NCBI RefSeq assembly: GCF_043196875.1 | Contig: NZ_JBEBMX010000003.1 | Location: 1-64,000 of the forward strand | Length of the DNA stretch: 64,000 nucleotides | Direction of reading: 5' to 3' | From: Saccharospirillum sp043196875 | Lineage (GTDB): Bacteria; Pseudomonadota; Gammaproteobacteria; Pseudomonadales; Natronospirillaceae | Shown: piece after piece, positions 1 through 6,349 of the stretch | Numbering within the stretch: the stretch's first letter is position 1 | Layout: every line of letters starts with the position of its first letter | Program-made: the position numbers and the translations under genes | Notes under the pieces: model-generated | The model's input: the letters and a program-made list of their open reading frames with translations, nothing else | Told to the model about the DNA's origin: nothing | Databases searched by the model: none

Positions 1-32
1 GCGGAAGTACTCAATAGGGTACAACCCGCCCT

Positions 33-107
33 GCGGGAATAGCTCAGTGGTAGAGCACAACCTTGCCAAGGTTGGGGTCGCGAGTTCGAATCTCGTTTCC
101 CGCTCCA
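33..107 (+). tRNA. tRNA-Gly (GCC)
   Basis: A complete 75-nt cloverleaf with encoded CCA. The acceptor arms GCGGGAA and TTCCCGC pair, the D arm carries AGCTCAGTGGTAGAGC, the anticodon GCC is at 65-67 in the loop TTGCCAA, and the T arm has GTTCGAATC. It is the first of a Gly-Cys-Leu cluster, an order also found in other gammaproteobacteria (glyW-cysT-leuZ in E. coli). Confidence 0.97.
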
Positions 108-140
108 AAATTCCATCTTGATGGAATGGGCAGGACCTGA

Positions 141-192
141 GGGTCGCGAGCCGGCATCCCGGCTCAATCGAATCTCGTTTCCCGCCCCAAAA
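141..192 (+). repeat. Partial copy of tRNA-Gly 3' half with inserted palindrome
   Basis: GGGTCGCGAG at 141-150 and TCGAATCTCGTTTCCCGC at 168-185 match tRNA-Gly positions 75-84 and 86-103 exactly, and the following CCAAAA also matches. Between the two halves, where the tRNA has a single T, the copy carries 17 nt that form a hairpin with flanking bases (GAGCCGG 148-154, loop CATC, CCGGCTC 159-165). There is no 5' half, so this is not a functional tRNA. Confidence 0.85.
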
Positions 193-196
193 AAAT

Positions 197-254
197 CCTA
201 CTTCGGTAGGTGAGTAAGCAAAGCAACAAGCTTACTTTTTGAACCTTCGGGTTC
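197..254 (+). terminator. Tandem hairpins between tRNA-Gly and tRNA-Cys
   Basis: Three hairpins follow one another. CCTAC-TTCG-GTAGG lies at 197-210. AGTAAGC (213-219) pairs with GCTTACT (230-236) and runs into a T-tract ending at 240. GAAC-CTTCGG-GTTC lies at 241-254, ending three bases before tRNA-Cys. The middle one looks like an intrinsic terminator, but it sits inside the tRNA cluster, so it may instead be a processing or attenuation element. Confidence 0.5.
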
Positions 255-257
255 TAA

Positions 258-331
258 GGCTGGATGGCAGAGTGGTCATGCAGCGGACTGCAACTCCGCG
301 TACGCCGGTTCGATTCCGACTCCAGCCTCCA
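258..331 (+). tRNA. tRNA-Cys (GCA)
   Basis: A 74-nt cloverleaf with encoded CCA. GGCTGGA pairs with TCCAGCC, the anticodon stem GCGGA/TCCGC encloses the loop CTGCAAC with anticodon GCA, and the T arm contains GGTTCGATTCC. It is the second tRNA of the cluster. Confidence 0.96.
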
Positions 332-397
332 TTTCTTCCTGCTCATATGCAGGAAAGCAACGATCCAACCCTGGGATCGTTCTCCGGTAAGTTCTAC

Positions 398-485
398 GCC
401 CGGATGGTGAAACTGGTAGACACAAGGGACTTAAAATCCCTCGGCCATTGCGGCCGTGCCGGTTCGATTCCGGCTCCGGGCACCA
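398..485 (+). tRNA. tRNA-Leu (TAA)
   Basis: An 88-nt class II tRNA with encoded CCA. GCCCGGA pairs with TCCGGGC, the anticodon TAA at 432-434 lies in the loop CTTAAAA, and a long variable arm (CGGCCATTGCGGCCG) marks it as leucine-type. Confidence 0.96.
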
Positions 486-819
486 TTACAACCCCCATGA
501 ATACTGGCCTCCGGCCAATGTGTCTCCTCAATTTCACTCCGGGTCGATGGTGGCTAGGCATCTACGGTTTATTAGGTGATTTCGCATAGCTCAATTTTGA
601 TCTGTTGTTCCTTGGGTGGCTCTCGATCAAATTCACTTATCAGTTTCAATGCATACCGGGCTTTCTTTTTTCACTCTGACTCCTTCGGGATCTCAATTCC
701 GACACTGGATTTTGCCAGCGTATAGACACCACAGTTCTGGGTCTGATAAAACTCAATAGCTCAGTATGAGGTGTGTTTTTGCATCTCTTAATCGACACCA
801 ATTACAAGGAGTTAATCAG
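486..819. other. Gene-free stretch with possible degraded coding remnant
   Basis: No intact gene is visible in these 334 bases. A short hairpin (TGGCC-TCC-GGCCA) follows the tRNA-Leu gene. On the minus strand one frame is open from 760 down to the TAA at 572-574 apart from a single TGA at 671-673, and its translation looks protein-like and lysine/glutamate-rich. It could be the 3' end of a decayed gene or chance. Confidence 0.4.
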
Positions 820-1668
820 GTGATATTCATAAGGCTCTTGGGGTGGCTGTTTACAGGTGTTTTTGGTTTTTTGGCTATTATTAGTGTGTTTTTAGACTTT
901 TTAGGTTTGACCTGGGTCGGTTATGCGATGATGGCCGGTGCTGTTCATCCTTCAATCAATTCAAACGCCACACGGCGTGTCGCTTCTTTTTTTATTGCCT
1001 TTCTCGCTTGTGGGATTCTTGTTATTGGTTCAATTCCCAATCAGATTATTGGGGTCATTTTGGCGTTGTTTTCATGTGCAGTGCTCATTGACTTTAAACA
1101 AAAGAAAAAGCGCGAGAGTGAATCAAAAAGCGCCGTGTTGGCCCCTGAAGTAGCCCAGTTCGTTTCACTGTGTGAAGCGGTATTAGCCGACGAATTGGTT
1201 CATCAGAATGAAGCTGAATACTTGATGAATTGGTTAGCTAAGAATCCAGTGGCGACGGATGAATCCAATATTGATGATATTCATAACTTACTCAAAATAA
1301 GCCTGGAAGATGGCTATTTGGATGGGAACGAAGCCGAAGAGTTGCGGTTAGTGTTAAGCGAGTTTTGCGACCGTATTTTAAATAAAAGCCAGCCGCTCCC
1401 GAAGCCGAAGAAGACACACAGGAAAAAGGCGGTTGCTCCCGCCCACGGGGATTTTCTTATTCACTATAAAGACGCAAAGGGCAATGTCAGCGAACGTGAA
1501 ATCAATGTTAGGGCGATCACTGATAAAAATGGAGTGACATACCTTAAAGCATACTGCCATGCCCGTAGGGCAATGCGCACATTTCGCTTAGATCGAGTGG
1601 TTGAAGTAATCGACTTGGGCACAGGCGAGGTTATAGATGCCCGTAAGTTTGTTGGTGCCCTACATTAA
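820..1668 (+). CDS. Unrecognised membrane protein with WYL-like C-terminal domain
   Basis: Product of 282 aa and unknown function. I chose GTG 820 because AAGGAG (806-811) lies 8 nt upstream, whereas an in-frame ATG at 766 has no such site. Two or three hydrophobic segments fill about residues 1-90, followed by a basic stretch (QKKKRE). A helical, acidic middle part (about 105-180) contains repeated 'LxDxxxxxNEAExL' patterns reminiscent of small TerB-like or BRCT-associated helical modules. The last 70 residues (IHYKDAKGNVSEREI, then YLKAYCHARRAMRTFRLDR) resemble the WYL fold, which is usually a ligand-sensing part of regulators. WYL plus membrane anchor without a helix-turn-helix is unusual. 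Codon use is visibly more AT-rich than in neighbouring genes, which fits acquisition beside a tRNA cluster. No partner gene is adjacent. Confidence 0.75.
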   Translation: MIFIRLLGWLFTGVFGFLAIISVFLDFLGLTWVGYAMMAGAVHPSINSNATRRVASFFIAFLACGILVIGSIPNQIIGVILALFSCAVLIDFKQKKKRESESKSAVLAPEVAQFVSLCEAVLADELVHQNEAEYLMNWLAKNPVATDESNIDDIHNLLKISLEDGYLDGNEAEELRLVLSEFCDRILNKSQPLPKPKKTHRKKAVAPAHGDFLIHYKDAKGNVSEREINVRAITDKNGVTYLKAYCHARRAMRTFRLDRVVEVIDLGTGEVIDARKFVGALH

Positions 1669-1708
1669 ATAAGATTCATAGAAATTTATGAGCCTTAAAG
1701 CTGAGTTT

Positions 1709-1793
1709 TCCCAATTAGGTCGGCCAACACTTGCAGCAGGGTCTCTGCGCTGGCCGACGCCTTCGGTTTGTTGGCGCGCTCTAATTAGGGCGG
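1709..1793. repeat. Long imperfect inverted repeat after the WYL-like gene
   Basis: GTCGGCCA (1719-1726) pairs with TGGCCGAC (1751-1758), with an inner GCAG/CTGC pair, and an outer AATTAG (1713-1718) pairs with CTAATT (1781-1786). GCCAACA at about 1723-1729 can alternatively pair with TGTTGGC downstream. It fills the gap between two converging genes. A bidirectional terminator is possible, although no clean T-tract follows. The shape recalls an integron attC site, but the RYYYAAC/GTTRRRY core signatures are not present. Confidence 0.45.
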
Positions 1794-1796
1794 GAC

Positions 1797-2195
1797 TCAC
1801 CCCTCCGCCAAATGACAAACCGCCTCAATATTGTTCCCGTCCGGATCAAGCACAAAGGCGCCGTAGTAATTCTCGTGATAGGTCGGTCGTAACCCCGGCT
1901 TTCCGTTATCAACACCACCGCCTTTAAGGGCCGCTTTATAGAAGGTACCAACCTGGTTTCGGTCTGCGGCACAAAAGGCCAGGTGTCTGGGGGTGTAGGC
2001 TTGTTTCACTTCGATGATCCAGAAGTTGGGCTGACCTTCTGGGCCGTAGGCGCACATGCGTTGGGTGGGGAAGTCGGTGTTCCATTCGGCAACGAATTCC
2101 ATTTGCACCGAATAGCCCAAGGCGGCCAGGGCGTCATCGTAAAAGGTTTTGGTGGCTTCGAAGTCGGTGGCGTAGGTGCTGAGGTGGTCGAACAT
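1797..2195 (-). CDS. VOC-fold (glyoxalase/dioxygenase superfamily) protein
   Basis: Protein of 132 aa with the paired beta-alpha-beta-beta-beta modules of the vicinal-oxygen-chelate fold. It starts MFDHLSTYATDFEATKTFYD and ends with the family signature FVLDPDGNNIEAVCH. His4, His71 and Glu124 are in the positions expected for metal ligands, so it is probably a metal-dependent lyase, isomerase or dioxygenase; the substrate cannot be told. GGGAG precedes the ATG. It is the last gene of the sulA unit (49 bases after the preceding VOC gene), so SOS induction is likely if read-through occurs. Confidence 0.85.
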   Translation of the reverse strand: MFDHLSTYATDFEATKTFYDDALAALGYSVQMEFVAEWNTDFPTQRMCAYGPEGQPNFWIIEVKQAYTPRHLAFCAADRNQVGTFYKAALKGGGVDNGKPGLRPTYHENYYGAFVLDPDGNNIEAVCHLAEG

Positions 2196-2244
2196 CCTTG
2201 GTCTCCCGTCAGTGATCTAATGGTTGTTGCGTTTACCGCTGTTG

Positions 2245-2634
2245 CTACATCTCGCTGCCGATTTCCAGCAGGATGCCAGCCGGGGTTCTGACATAAGAGA
2301 CGATCTGGCCCCAGGGTTTTTGTTGCGGTGCTTTTATTTCTTGGGCGCCTTCGGCGAGTGCAGCCTGATGGGTTGCAGCCACATCGTCAGAGATTAGCGC
2401 GACTTCTATACCCAGCGGTAACTCTGATGTGGTGCCGTTGATGTAGCCATCCGGCAGGTTGGCGGCGCCCAGGCTGTGTTTGGCGAATGCCAGCGTGGTG
2501 GTGCCGGTATCCAGTTCGCCGTAGTCGCCACTGTCATCAATGAACTTTCTATTCATGCCGAAAGCGCGCTCGAAAAACTCGACGCTGGCGAGGACATCGT
2601 CGACATAAGCGATGGTGTAACCGAATTTAACCAT
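2245..2634 (-). CDS. VOC-fold protein (glyoxalase/bleomycin-resistance type)
   Basis: Protein of 129 aa. The N-terminus MVKFGYTIAYVDDVLASVEFFERAFG and the C-terminus YVRTPAGILLEIGSEM are the typical beginning and end of a single-domain VOC protein of the bleomycin-resistance/PhnB-like type. The first metal-ligand position lacks His, so it may bind a ligand rather than catalyse. GAGGAG lies just upstream of the ATG. It begins 30 bases after the sulA stop codon on the same strand, which places it in the SOS-controlled transcript. It is clearly different in sequence from the VOC gene that follows it, so the two are not a recent tandem duplication. Confidence 0.85.
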   Translation of the reverse strand: MVKFGYTIAYVDDVLASVEFFERAFGMNRKFIDDSGDYGELDTGTTTLAFAKHSLGAANLPDGYINGTTSELPLGIEVALISDDVAATHQAALAEGAQEIKAPQQKPWGQIVSYVRTPAGILLEIGSEM

Positions 2635-2664
2635 GCTGCAGCTCCTCTTGGGTGAACCAGTCGG

Positions 2665-3201
2665 TTAAAGCGCCAACGCCAATTGACGAGTGGTTTCGCG
2701 CTCTGGTCGTACGGTGGTTTGCGCATGACCCAATTGGCGGAAAACAAAGGTCTGGGTGTTGCCAGCCATGGATGCCTGCTTCAGTACTTCGCGACGCAGA
2801 TCATTGAATTCACCGTGCGGCGGCCATGCCAGAACGGTGCTGCTTAGGCCATTGGCCAGCGCTTCTTCCAGCGTTTTCCAGTAGTCGCTGACTGAGCGGG
2901 TATGCACTACTCGAACCTTAGCAGTATCGACGCCGGCACGTTTCAGTGCGCCGTTGTTTGGCAGGCAAGGTGGGGCGATAAAGGTGATCCAACGTTCTTG
3001 GTGCTGGCTCAGTTTAGCCAGTGTCGGCACCAGCAAGTGCAATTGGTTCAGACCACCGTGATGGCAAAAGATCTCAGTAAAGGTGCCTTCCGGCTGAGTA
3101 GTTTTTGCTTCGCGACGCAGCTGTGCAATGGGCTTGCGCGCTGGGTTGCGCCAAAACTGTGGGTTTTGCATTACCTGGTCGGTGTTGTTCAGGGCGTGCA
3201 T
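2665..3201 (-). CDS. sulA: SOS cell-division inhibitor SulA
   Basis: Product of 178 aa. SulA binds FtsZ and blocks Z-ring assembly while DNA damage persists. The N-terminal 45 residues are variable. The conserved core (about 45-160) follows the SulA pattern: 'LLVPTLAKLSQHQERWITFIAPP', then 'ALKRAGVDTAKVRVVH' and 'SSTVLAWPPHGEF', with a polar tail (RQLALAL). AAAGGAG precedes the ATG. Two perfect LexA boxes and a promoter lie directly upstream. In many pseudomonads sulA follows lexA; here it stands alone and is followed by two VOC-fold genes. The family call rests on the core pattern and on the LexA control. Confidence 0.88.
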   Translation of the reverse strand: MHALNNTDQVMQNPQFWRNPARKPIAQLRREAKTTQPEGTFTEIFCHHGGLNQLHLLVPTLAKLSQHQERWITFIAPPCLPNNGALKRAGVDTAKVRVVHTRSVSDYWKTLEEALANGLSSTVLAWPPHGEFNDLRREVLKQASMAGNTQTFVFRQLGHAQTTVRPERETTRQLALAL

Positions 3202-3215
3202 GGTCGGCTCCTTTA

Positions 3216-3231
3216 CTGTTCAAACATACAG
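3216..3231 (-). promoter_or_regulatory. LexA box 1 (sulA, proximal)
   Basis: CTGTTCAAACATACAG is a perfect CTGT-N8-ACAG SOS box, flanked by TA on both sides. It lies between the expected transcription start and the sulA ribosome-binding site, so bound LexA would block elongation or initiation. Confidence 0.93.
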
Positions 3232-3234
3232 TAG

Positions 3235-3250
3235 CTGTATTTATATACAG
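3235..3250 (-). promoter_or_regulatory. LexA box 2 (sulA, distal)
   Basis: CTGTATTTATATACAG is a second perfect CTGT-N8-ACAG box. Its centre is 19 bp from that of box 1. It contains the sulA -10 element, so LexA binding and RNA polymerase binding are mutually exclusive. Confidence 0.94.
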
Positions 3251-3268
3251 TAAAAATACTGGCGTCAA
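3240..3268 (-). promoter_or_regulatory. Sigma70 promoter of sulA
   Basis: On the minus strand the -35 element TTGACG (3263-3268) and the -10 element TATAAA (3240-3245) are 17 bp apart. The -10 lies inside LexA box 2. The predicted start is near 3233, giving a leader of about 30 nt. Confidence 0.85.
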
Positions 3269-3367
3269 ACGATTTGATGAAAAACGTTTGAAGGCGTTTA
3301 AATCAGTCGGAGTGTTTGGCAAGTAAGATGGCGCCCAGGGCAGGCGCCGTCTGGCTAAAGCGGATGT

Positions 3368-3853
3368 TTAGCGCTGTTGGAACAGGGCGGTCTGGTTGAA
3401 GGCACCCTGGTAGTGAACACTAAAAGTATCGAGCATCGACAGGGCGGTTTCGGCTTCGCGCTCTGTGCGGCAAGCAAAGGCGTTAACGCCGCAGCGCGTC
3501 ATGTAGTCGACTTGGTCAGGCAGGAAGTCGCCGATGGCGCGGATTTCACCCTGGTAACCCAGGCGGTCGCGCAGCAGCCGCGCTTTAGAGAAGCTGCGGC
3601 CGTCGGCGAATTTAGGGAAGTGCAGGGCGACTAGTTTGACATTGTCGAGCAGGTCGGCAACGTCTTCGGGCATTTGTTCATCGTTCAGCCACACAGCGGC
3701 CTGCTCTGGTAAGTTACCGGCTTCACTCAGTTCCTGATAACGCTGCAGCGGTAAAATAGTCGCTGCAGTAGAAGACACTTTGGCGCTGTCGTCTTCGACC
3801 AACACCCAGGCGTCGTCGGTGATCAGCGCGCCATTCTTAATGAGATTTTGCAT
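3368..3853 (-). CDS. DUF934 protein, sulfite reductase partner
   Basis: Protein of 161 aa starting MQNLIKNGALITDD. The ATG at 3853 was chosen because the longer upstream frame merely reads through cysI in the wrong frame. The DUF934 family is regularly encoded next to siroheme sulfite/nitrite reductases and is thought to act with them in assimilatory sulfate reduction; the exact biochemical role is not established. The core 'HFPKFADGRSFSKARLLRDRLGYQGEIRAIGDFLPDQVDYMTRCGVNAF' is the family hallmark. It overlaps the end of cysI by 17 bases, so the two are translationally coupled. Confidence 0.9.
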   Translation of the reverse strand: MQNLIKNGALITDDAWVLVEDDSAKVSSTAATILPLQRYQELSEAGNLPEQAAVWLNDEQMPEDVADLLDNVKLVALHFPKFADGRSFSKARLLRDRLGYQGEIRAIGDFLPDQVDYMTRCGVNAFACRTEREAETALSMLDTFSVHYQGAFNQTALFQQR

Positions 3854-5498
3854 AGACGCGCTCCTTGAACGGATCCAGGCCGATGCGTTCGACGGTGTCG
3901 ATGAAGGCTTCTTCAGGCTGGCGGTTTTCGGTGTACACCTGGATGACTTTGTCGACGACCGCCGGAATGTCTTCGGCGTTGAACGATGGGCCGAGGATTT
4001 TACCGATGCGGGCGTTCTGACCGGAATCGCCACCGAGCGATACCTGATAGAACTCCTGGCCTTTCTTGTCGACACCCAGGATGCCGATGTTGCCGATGTG
4101 GTGATGACCACAGGCGTTCATGCAGCCGGAAATGTTCAAATCCAGATCGCCCAGGTCGTAGAGGTAATCCAGGTCGTCAAACTGCGCCTGGATTGATTCG
4201 GCGATGGGGATGGATTTGGCGTTGGCCAGGGCGCAGTAGTCGCCGCCCGGGCAGCAGATGACGTCGGTCAGGGTGCCGATGTTGGCGGTGGCAAAACCCA
4301 CCAGTTTGGCGGCTTCCCACAATTCGAGTAACTGATCCTGACGGACGTCGGCCAGAATCAGGTTCTGTTCGTGGCTGACGCGCAGTTCGCCGAAGGAAAA
4401 CTGATCGGCCAGGTGGGCAACGCTGCGCATCTGGTCGGCGGTGCAATCGCCCGGGGCGTAGCCGAGTTTCTTGATCGACAGCGTGACCGCAGCGTAACCC
4501 GGCTTTTTATGCAGGTAGACGTTGCGATCGAGCCATTGCGCAAAGCCAGGGTGGTCGGCTTTTTGTTGCGCTAGAATGGCATCAGCATCGGCCAGGTCTT
4601 CATAGGACGGGTCGACAAAGTGCTCGGAGACGCGCTCGATTTCGGCATCGGTCAGCGTCGCAGGGCCGTCTTTCAGATGCGCCCACTCGGCTTCAACCTT
4701 GTCGCGGAAGGCTTCAACGCCCAGCGCTTTCACCAAAATCTTGATGCGGGCTTTGTATTTATTGTCGCGTCGGCCCAGCAGGTTATAGACGCGCAATATC
4801 GCTTCTAAGTAACTCAGCAGATGTTTGCCGGGCAGGAAGTCACGAACTTCCTGGCCCACCAGCGGGGTGCGGCCAAGACCGCCACCTACGAATACCTTAA
4901 AGCCCAATTCGCCGGCGTCGTTACGCACCAGCTCCAGGCCGATATCATGAAAACGCACCGCAGCACGGTCGCTGTTGGTGCTGCCATTAACGGCGATTTT
5001 GAACTTACGCGGCAGGAAGGCGAATTCCGGGTGCAGCGTGGACCACTGGCGAATCAGCTCGCACCAGGGGCGCGGATCGGCGATTTCATCGCGCAATACG
5101 CCGGCAAACTGGTCGGTAGTGGTGTTGCGAATGCAGTTACCGGAGGTCTGGATGGCGTGCATCTGCACTTCGGCCAGGCCAGCCAGAATGTCGGGCACGT
5201 CTTCCAGCGCCGGCCAGTTGAACTGGATATTCTGGCGCGTGGTGAAGTGGCCGTAGCCTTTATCATAGGTTTCAGTCAGCTCGGCCAGCTTACGCAGCTT
5301 GGTCGAATCGAGCAGACCATAGGGAATGGCGATGCGCAGCATGGGCGCATGGCGCTGAATATAGAGGCCGTTTTGCAGGCGCAGTGGCAGGAATTCGTCG
5401 TCGGCCAGCTGGCCGTCGAGATAACGCTCAGTTTGCTCACGGAACTGAGCGACGCGTTCATCGACCACTTTCTGGTCGAACGAGTCGTAAACGTACAT
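3837..5498 (-). CDS. cysI: Sulfite reductase hemoprotein (siroheme/4Fe-4S)
   Basis: Enzyme of 553 aa that reduces sulfite to sulfide in cysteine synthesis. It has the duplicated nitrite/sulfite reductase layout: an N-terminal ferredoxin-like half-domain (GHFTTRQNIQFNW near residue 90, TSGNCIRNTTTD near 120) and a repeat in the C-terminal half. The cluster and siroheme ligands are Cys416 and Cys422 (CPGGDYC) and Cys459 and Cys463 (CMNAC). It is of the Pseudomonas-type CysI class that is paired with DUF934 rather than with a CysJ flavoprotein, and no cysJ is nearby. ATG 5498 is preferred over an immediately upstream TTG. A nitrite reductase role is less likely given the partner gene. Confidence 0.9.
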   Translation of the reverse strand: MYVYDSFDQKVVDERVAQFREQTERYLDGQLADDEFLPLRLQNGLYIQRHAPMLRIAIPYGLLDSTKLRKLAELTETYDKGYGHFTTRQNIQFNWPALEDVPDILAGLAEVQMHAIQTSGNCIRNTTTDQFAGVLRDEIADPRPWCELIRQWSTLHPEFAFLPRKFKIAVNGSTNSDRAAVRFHDIGLELVRNDAGELGFKVFVGGGLGRTPLVGQEVRDFLPGKHLLSYLEAILRVYNLLGRRDNKYKARIKILVKALGVEAFRDKVEAEWAHLKDGPATLTDAEIERVSEHFVDPSYEDLADADAILAQQKADHPGFAQWLDRNVYLHKKPGYAAVTLSIKKLGYAPGDCTADQMRSVAHLADQFSFGELRVSHEQNLILADVRQDQLLELWEAAKLVGFATANIGTLTDVICCPGGDYCALANAKSIPIAESIQAQFDDLDYLYDLGDLDLNISGCMNACGHHHIGNIGILGVDKKGQEFYQVSLGGDSGQNARIGKILGPSFNAEDIPAVVDKVIQVYTENRQPEEAFIDTVERIGLDPFKERVYAKSH

Positions 5499-5717
5499 CA
5501 AGGCAACCTGTATCGGTCTGGTGAAGGTTGGGCGCTACTCTAACGAAGTTTACTTATTCCAGGAATGATTTAATTTTCATAATTTGAGTTCATACCGTTA
5601 TATGTTGGCGCTTGAACCCAAGCCACTTACAGAGTTAAATGACCGCCGTAGACGGCAGTTCTTGCAGTCGTATTGGCCCTCGCGGCAGGTAGAACAACAA
5701 TAACAGGAGGACAAACC

Positions 5718-5831
5718 ATGGCCAGCAAGAAAGTTGGAATGAGTGACGCCCAGGCAGACGCCATCGCGGCGGTGGTCATCGTCGTGACCGTTGTCGTTGC
5801 TGCTATATATTGGGTGGCGACGGCAGCTTGA
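5718..5831 (+). CDS. 37-residue single-pass membrane protein
   Basis: A strong AGGAGG (5705-5710) lies 7 nt before this ATG. The product has a short basic, polar head (MASKKVGMSDAQADA) and one hydrophobic helix rich in Val, Ile and Ala (about residues 16-37) that reaches the C-terminus. The gene stands alone, with a rho-independent terminator about 75 bases downstream. The ideal ribosome site, the coherent helix and the dedicated terminator support a real small gene. I do not recognise the family and assign no function. Confidence 0.7.
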   Translation: MASKKVGMSDAQADAIAAVVIVVTVVVAAIYWVATAA

Positions 5832-5905
5832 AGGTTGTTGTCGATGATAATCCACTCAAGCGGATTTGAATTGTATCGGGGTCGGCCGTGAAGCCGACCT
5901 GAAAG

Positions 5906-5930
5906 AGGGCCGCCAAGGCCCTTTTTCTTT
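5906..5930 (+). terminator. Rho-independent terminator after the small membrane gene
   Basis: AGGGCC (5906-5911) and GGCCCT (5917-5922) form a stem followed by TTTTCTTT. A second hairpin, GTCGGC/GCCGAC at 5881-5898, stands just before it. Confidence 0.8.
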
Positions 5931-5938
5931 GCCCTTGG

Positions 5939-6157
5939 CTAGGGAGCCAGAGTGCGCACCAGCAGGATCAGCGCCAGTACGAATAAGGCGGTCATCAAGA
6001 CGCCGCCGATGATAAACGGCCAGATGCTGGTCGAGTGGAAGTCGCTGACTCTGTTTTTATCGCTTTGCACGCCGACCAGTCCTGCCAACAGACTCAACAC
6101 CAGCCGCCATAACCGCCCCAGTCGGCCCTCAGTCCGAGGCGTTCGATTTTCCACCAT
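5939..6157 (-). CDS. DUF2970 small membrane protein
   Basis: Protein of 72 aa. A basic N-terminus and an amphipathic segment (LWRLVLSLLAGLVGVQSDKNR) precede 'DFHSTSIWPFIIGGVLMTALFVLALILLVRTL', one C-terminal transmembrane helix. The 'GVQS...RxxDF' signature is that of the DUF2970 family, common in gamma- and betaproteobacteria and without a known function. AGGAG precedes the ATG. It is transcribed away from gdhB, and the 192-base gap between them must hold both promoters. Confidence 0.85.
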   Translation of the reverse strand: MVENRTPRTEGRLGRLWRLVLSLLAGLVGVQSDKNRVSDFHSTSIWPFIIGGVLMTALFVLALILLVRTLAP

Positions 6158-6349
6158 CTTTTTATCTCCTGCTTCGTTTCGGTGTCACTTTCACCATTGC
6201 GACCCCAGTCGTCAAAAGGCGACACCGATGCGCCAGCGTACTGGCGAGTGTTTGTCTATGCTAGAGAATAAGGCTGTCACCCCTGACGGCACAATGATTG
6301 CCAGCAACCCGTTTGGACTGCGCATAACAACAACCTACAGAGGCCAACA

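Noticed and set aside
239..589. Open frame of 116 codons on the plus strand
   Set aside because: It runs through tRNA-Cys and tRNA-Leu; the peptide is a translation of the tRNA sequences.
1709..1793. Integron attC site
   Set aside because: The nested repeat has a similar shape, but the required core sequences are not present and no integrase is in the window; kept only as an unexplained inverted repeat.
4821..5543. 240-codon open frame antisense to cysI
   Set aside because: It lies opposite a clear sulfite reductase gene, has no ribosome site and no family features.
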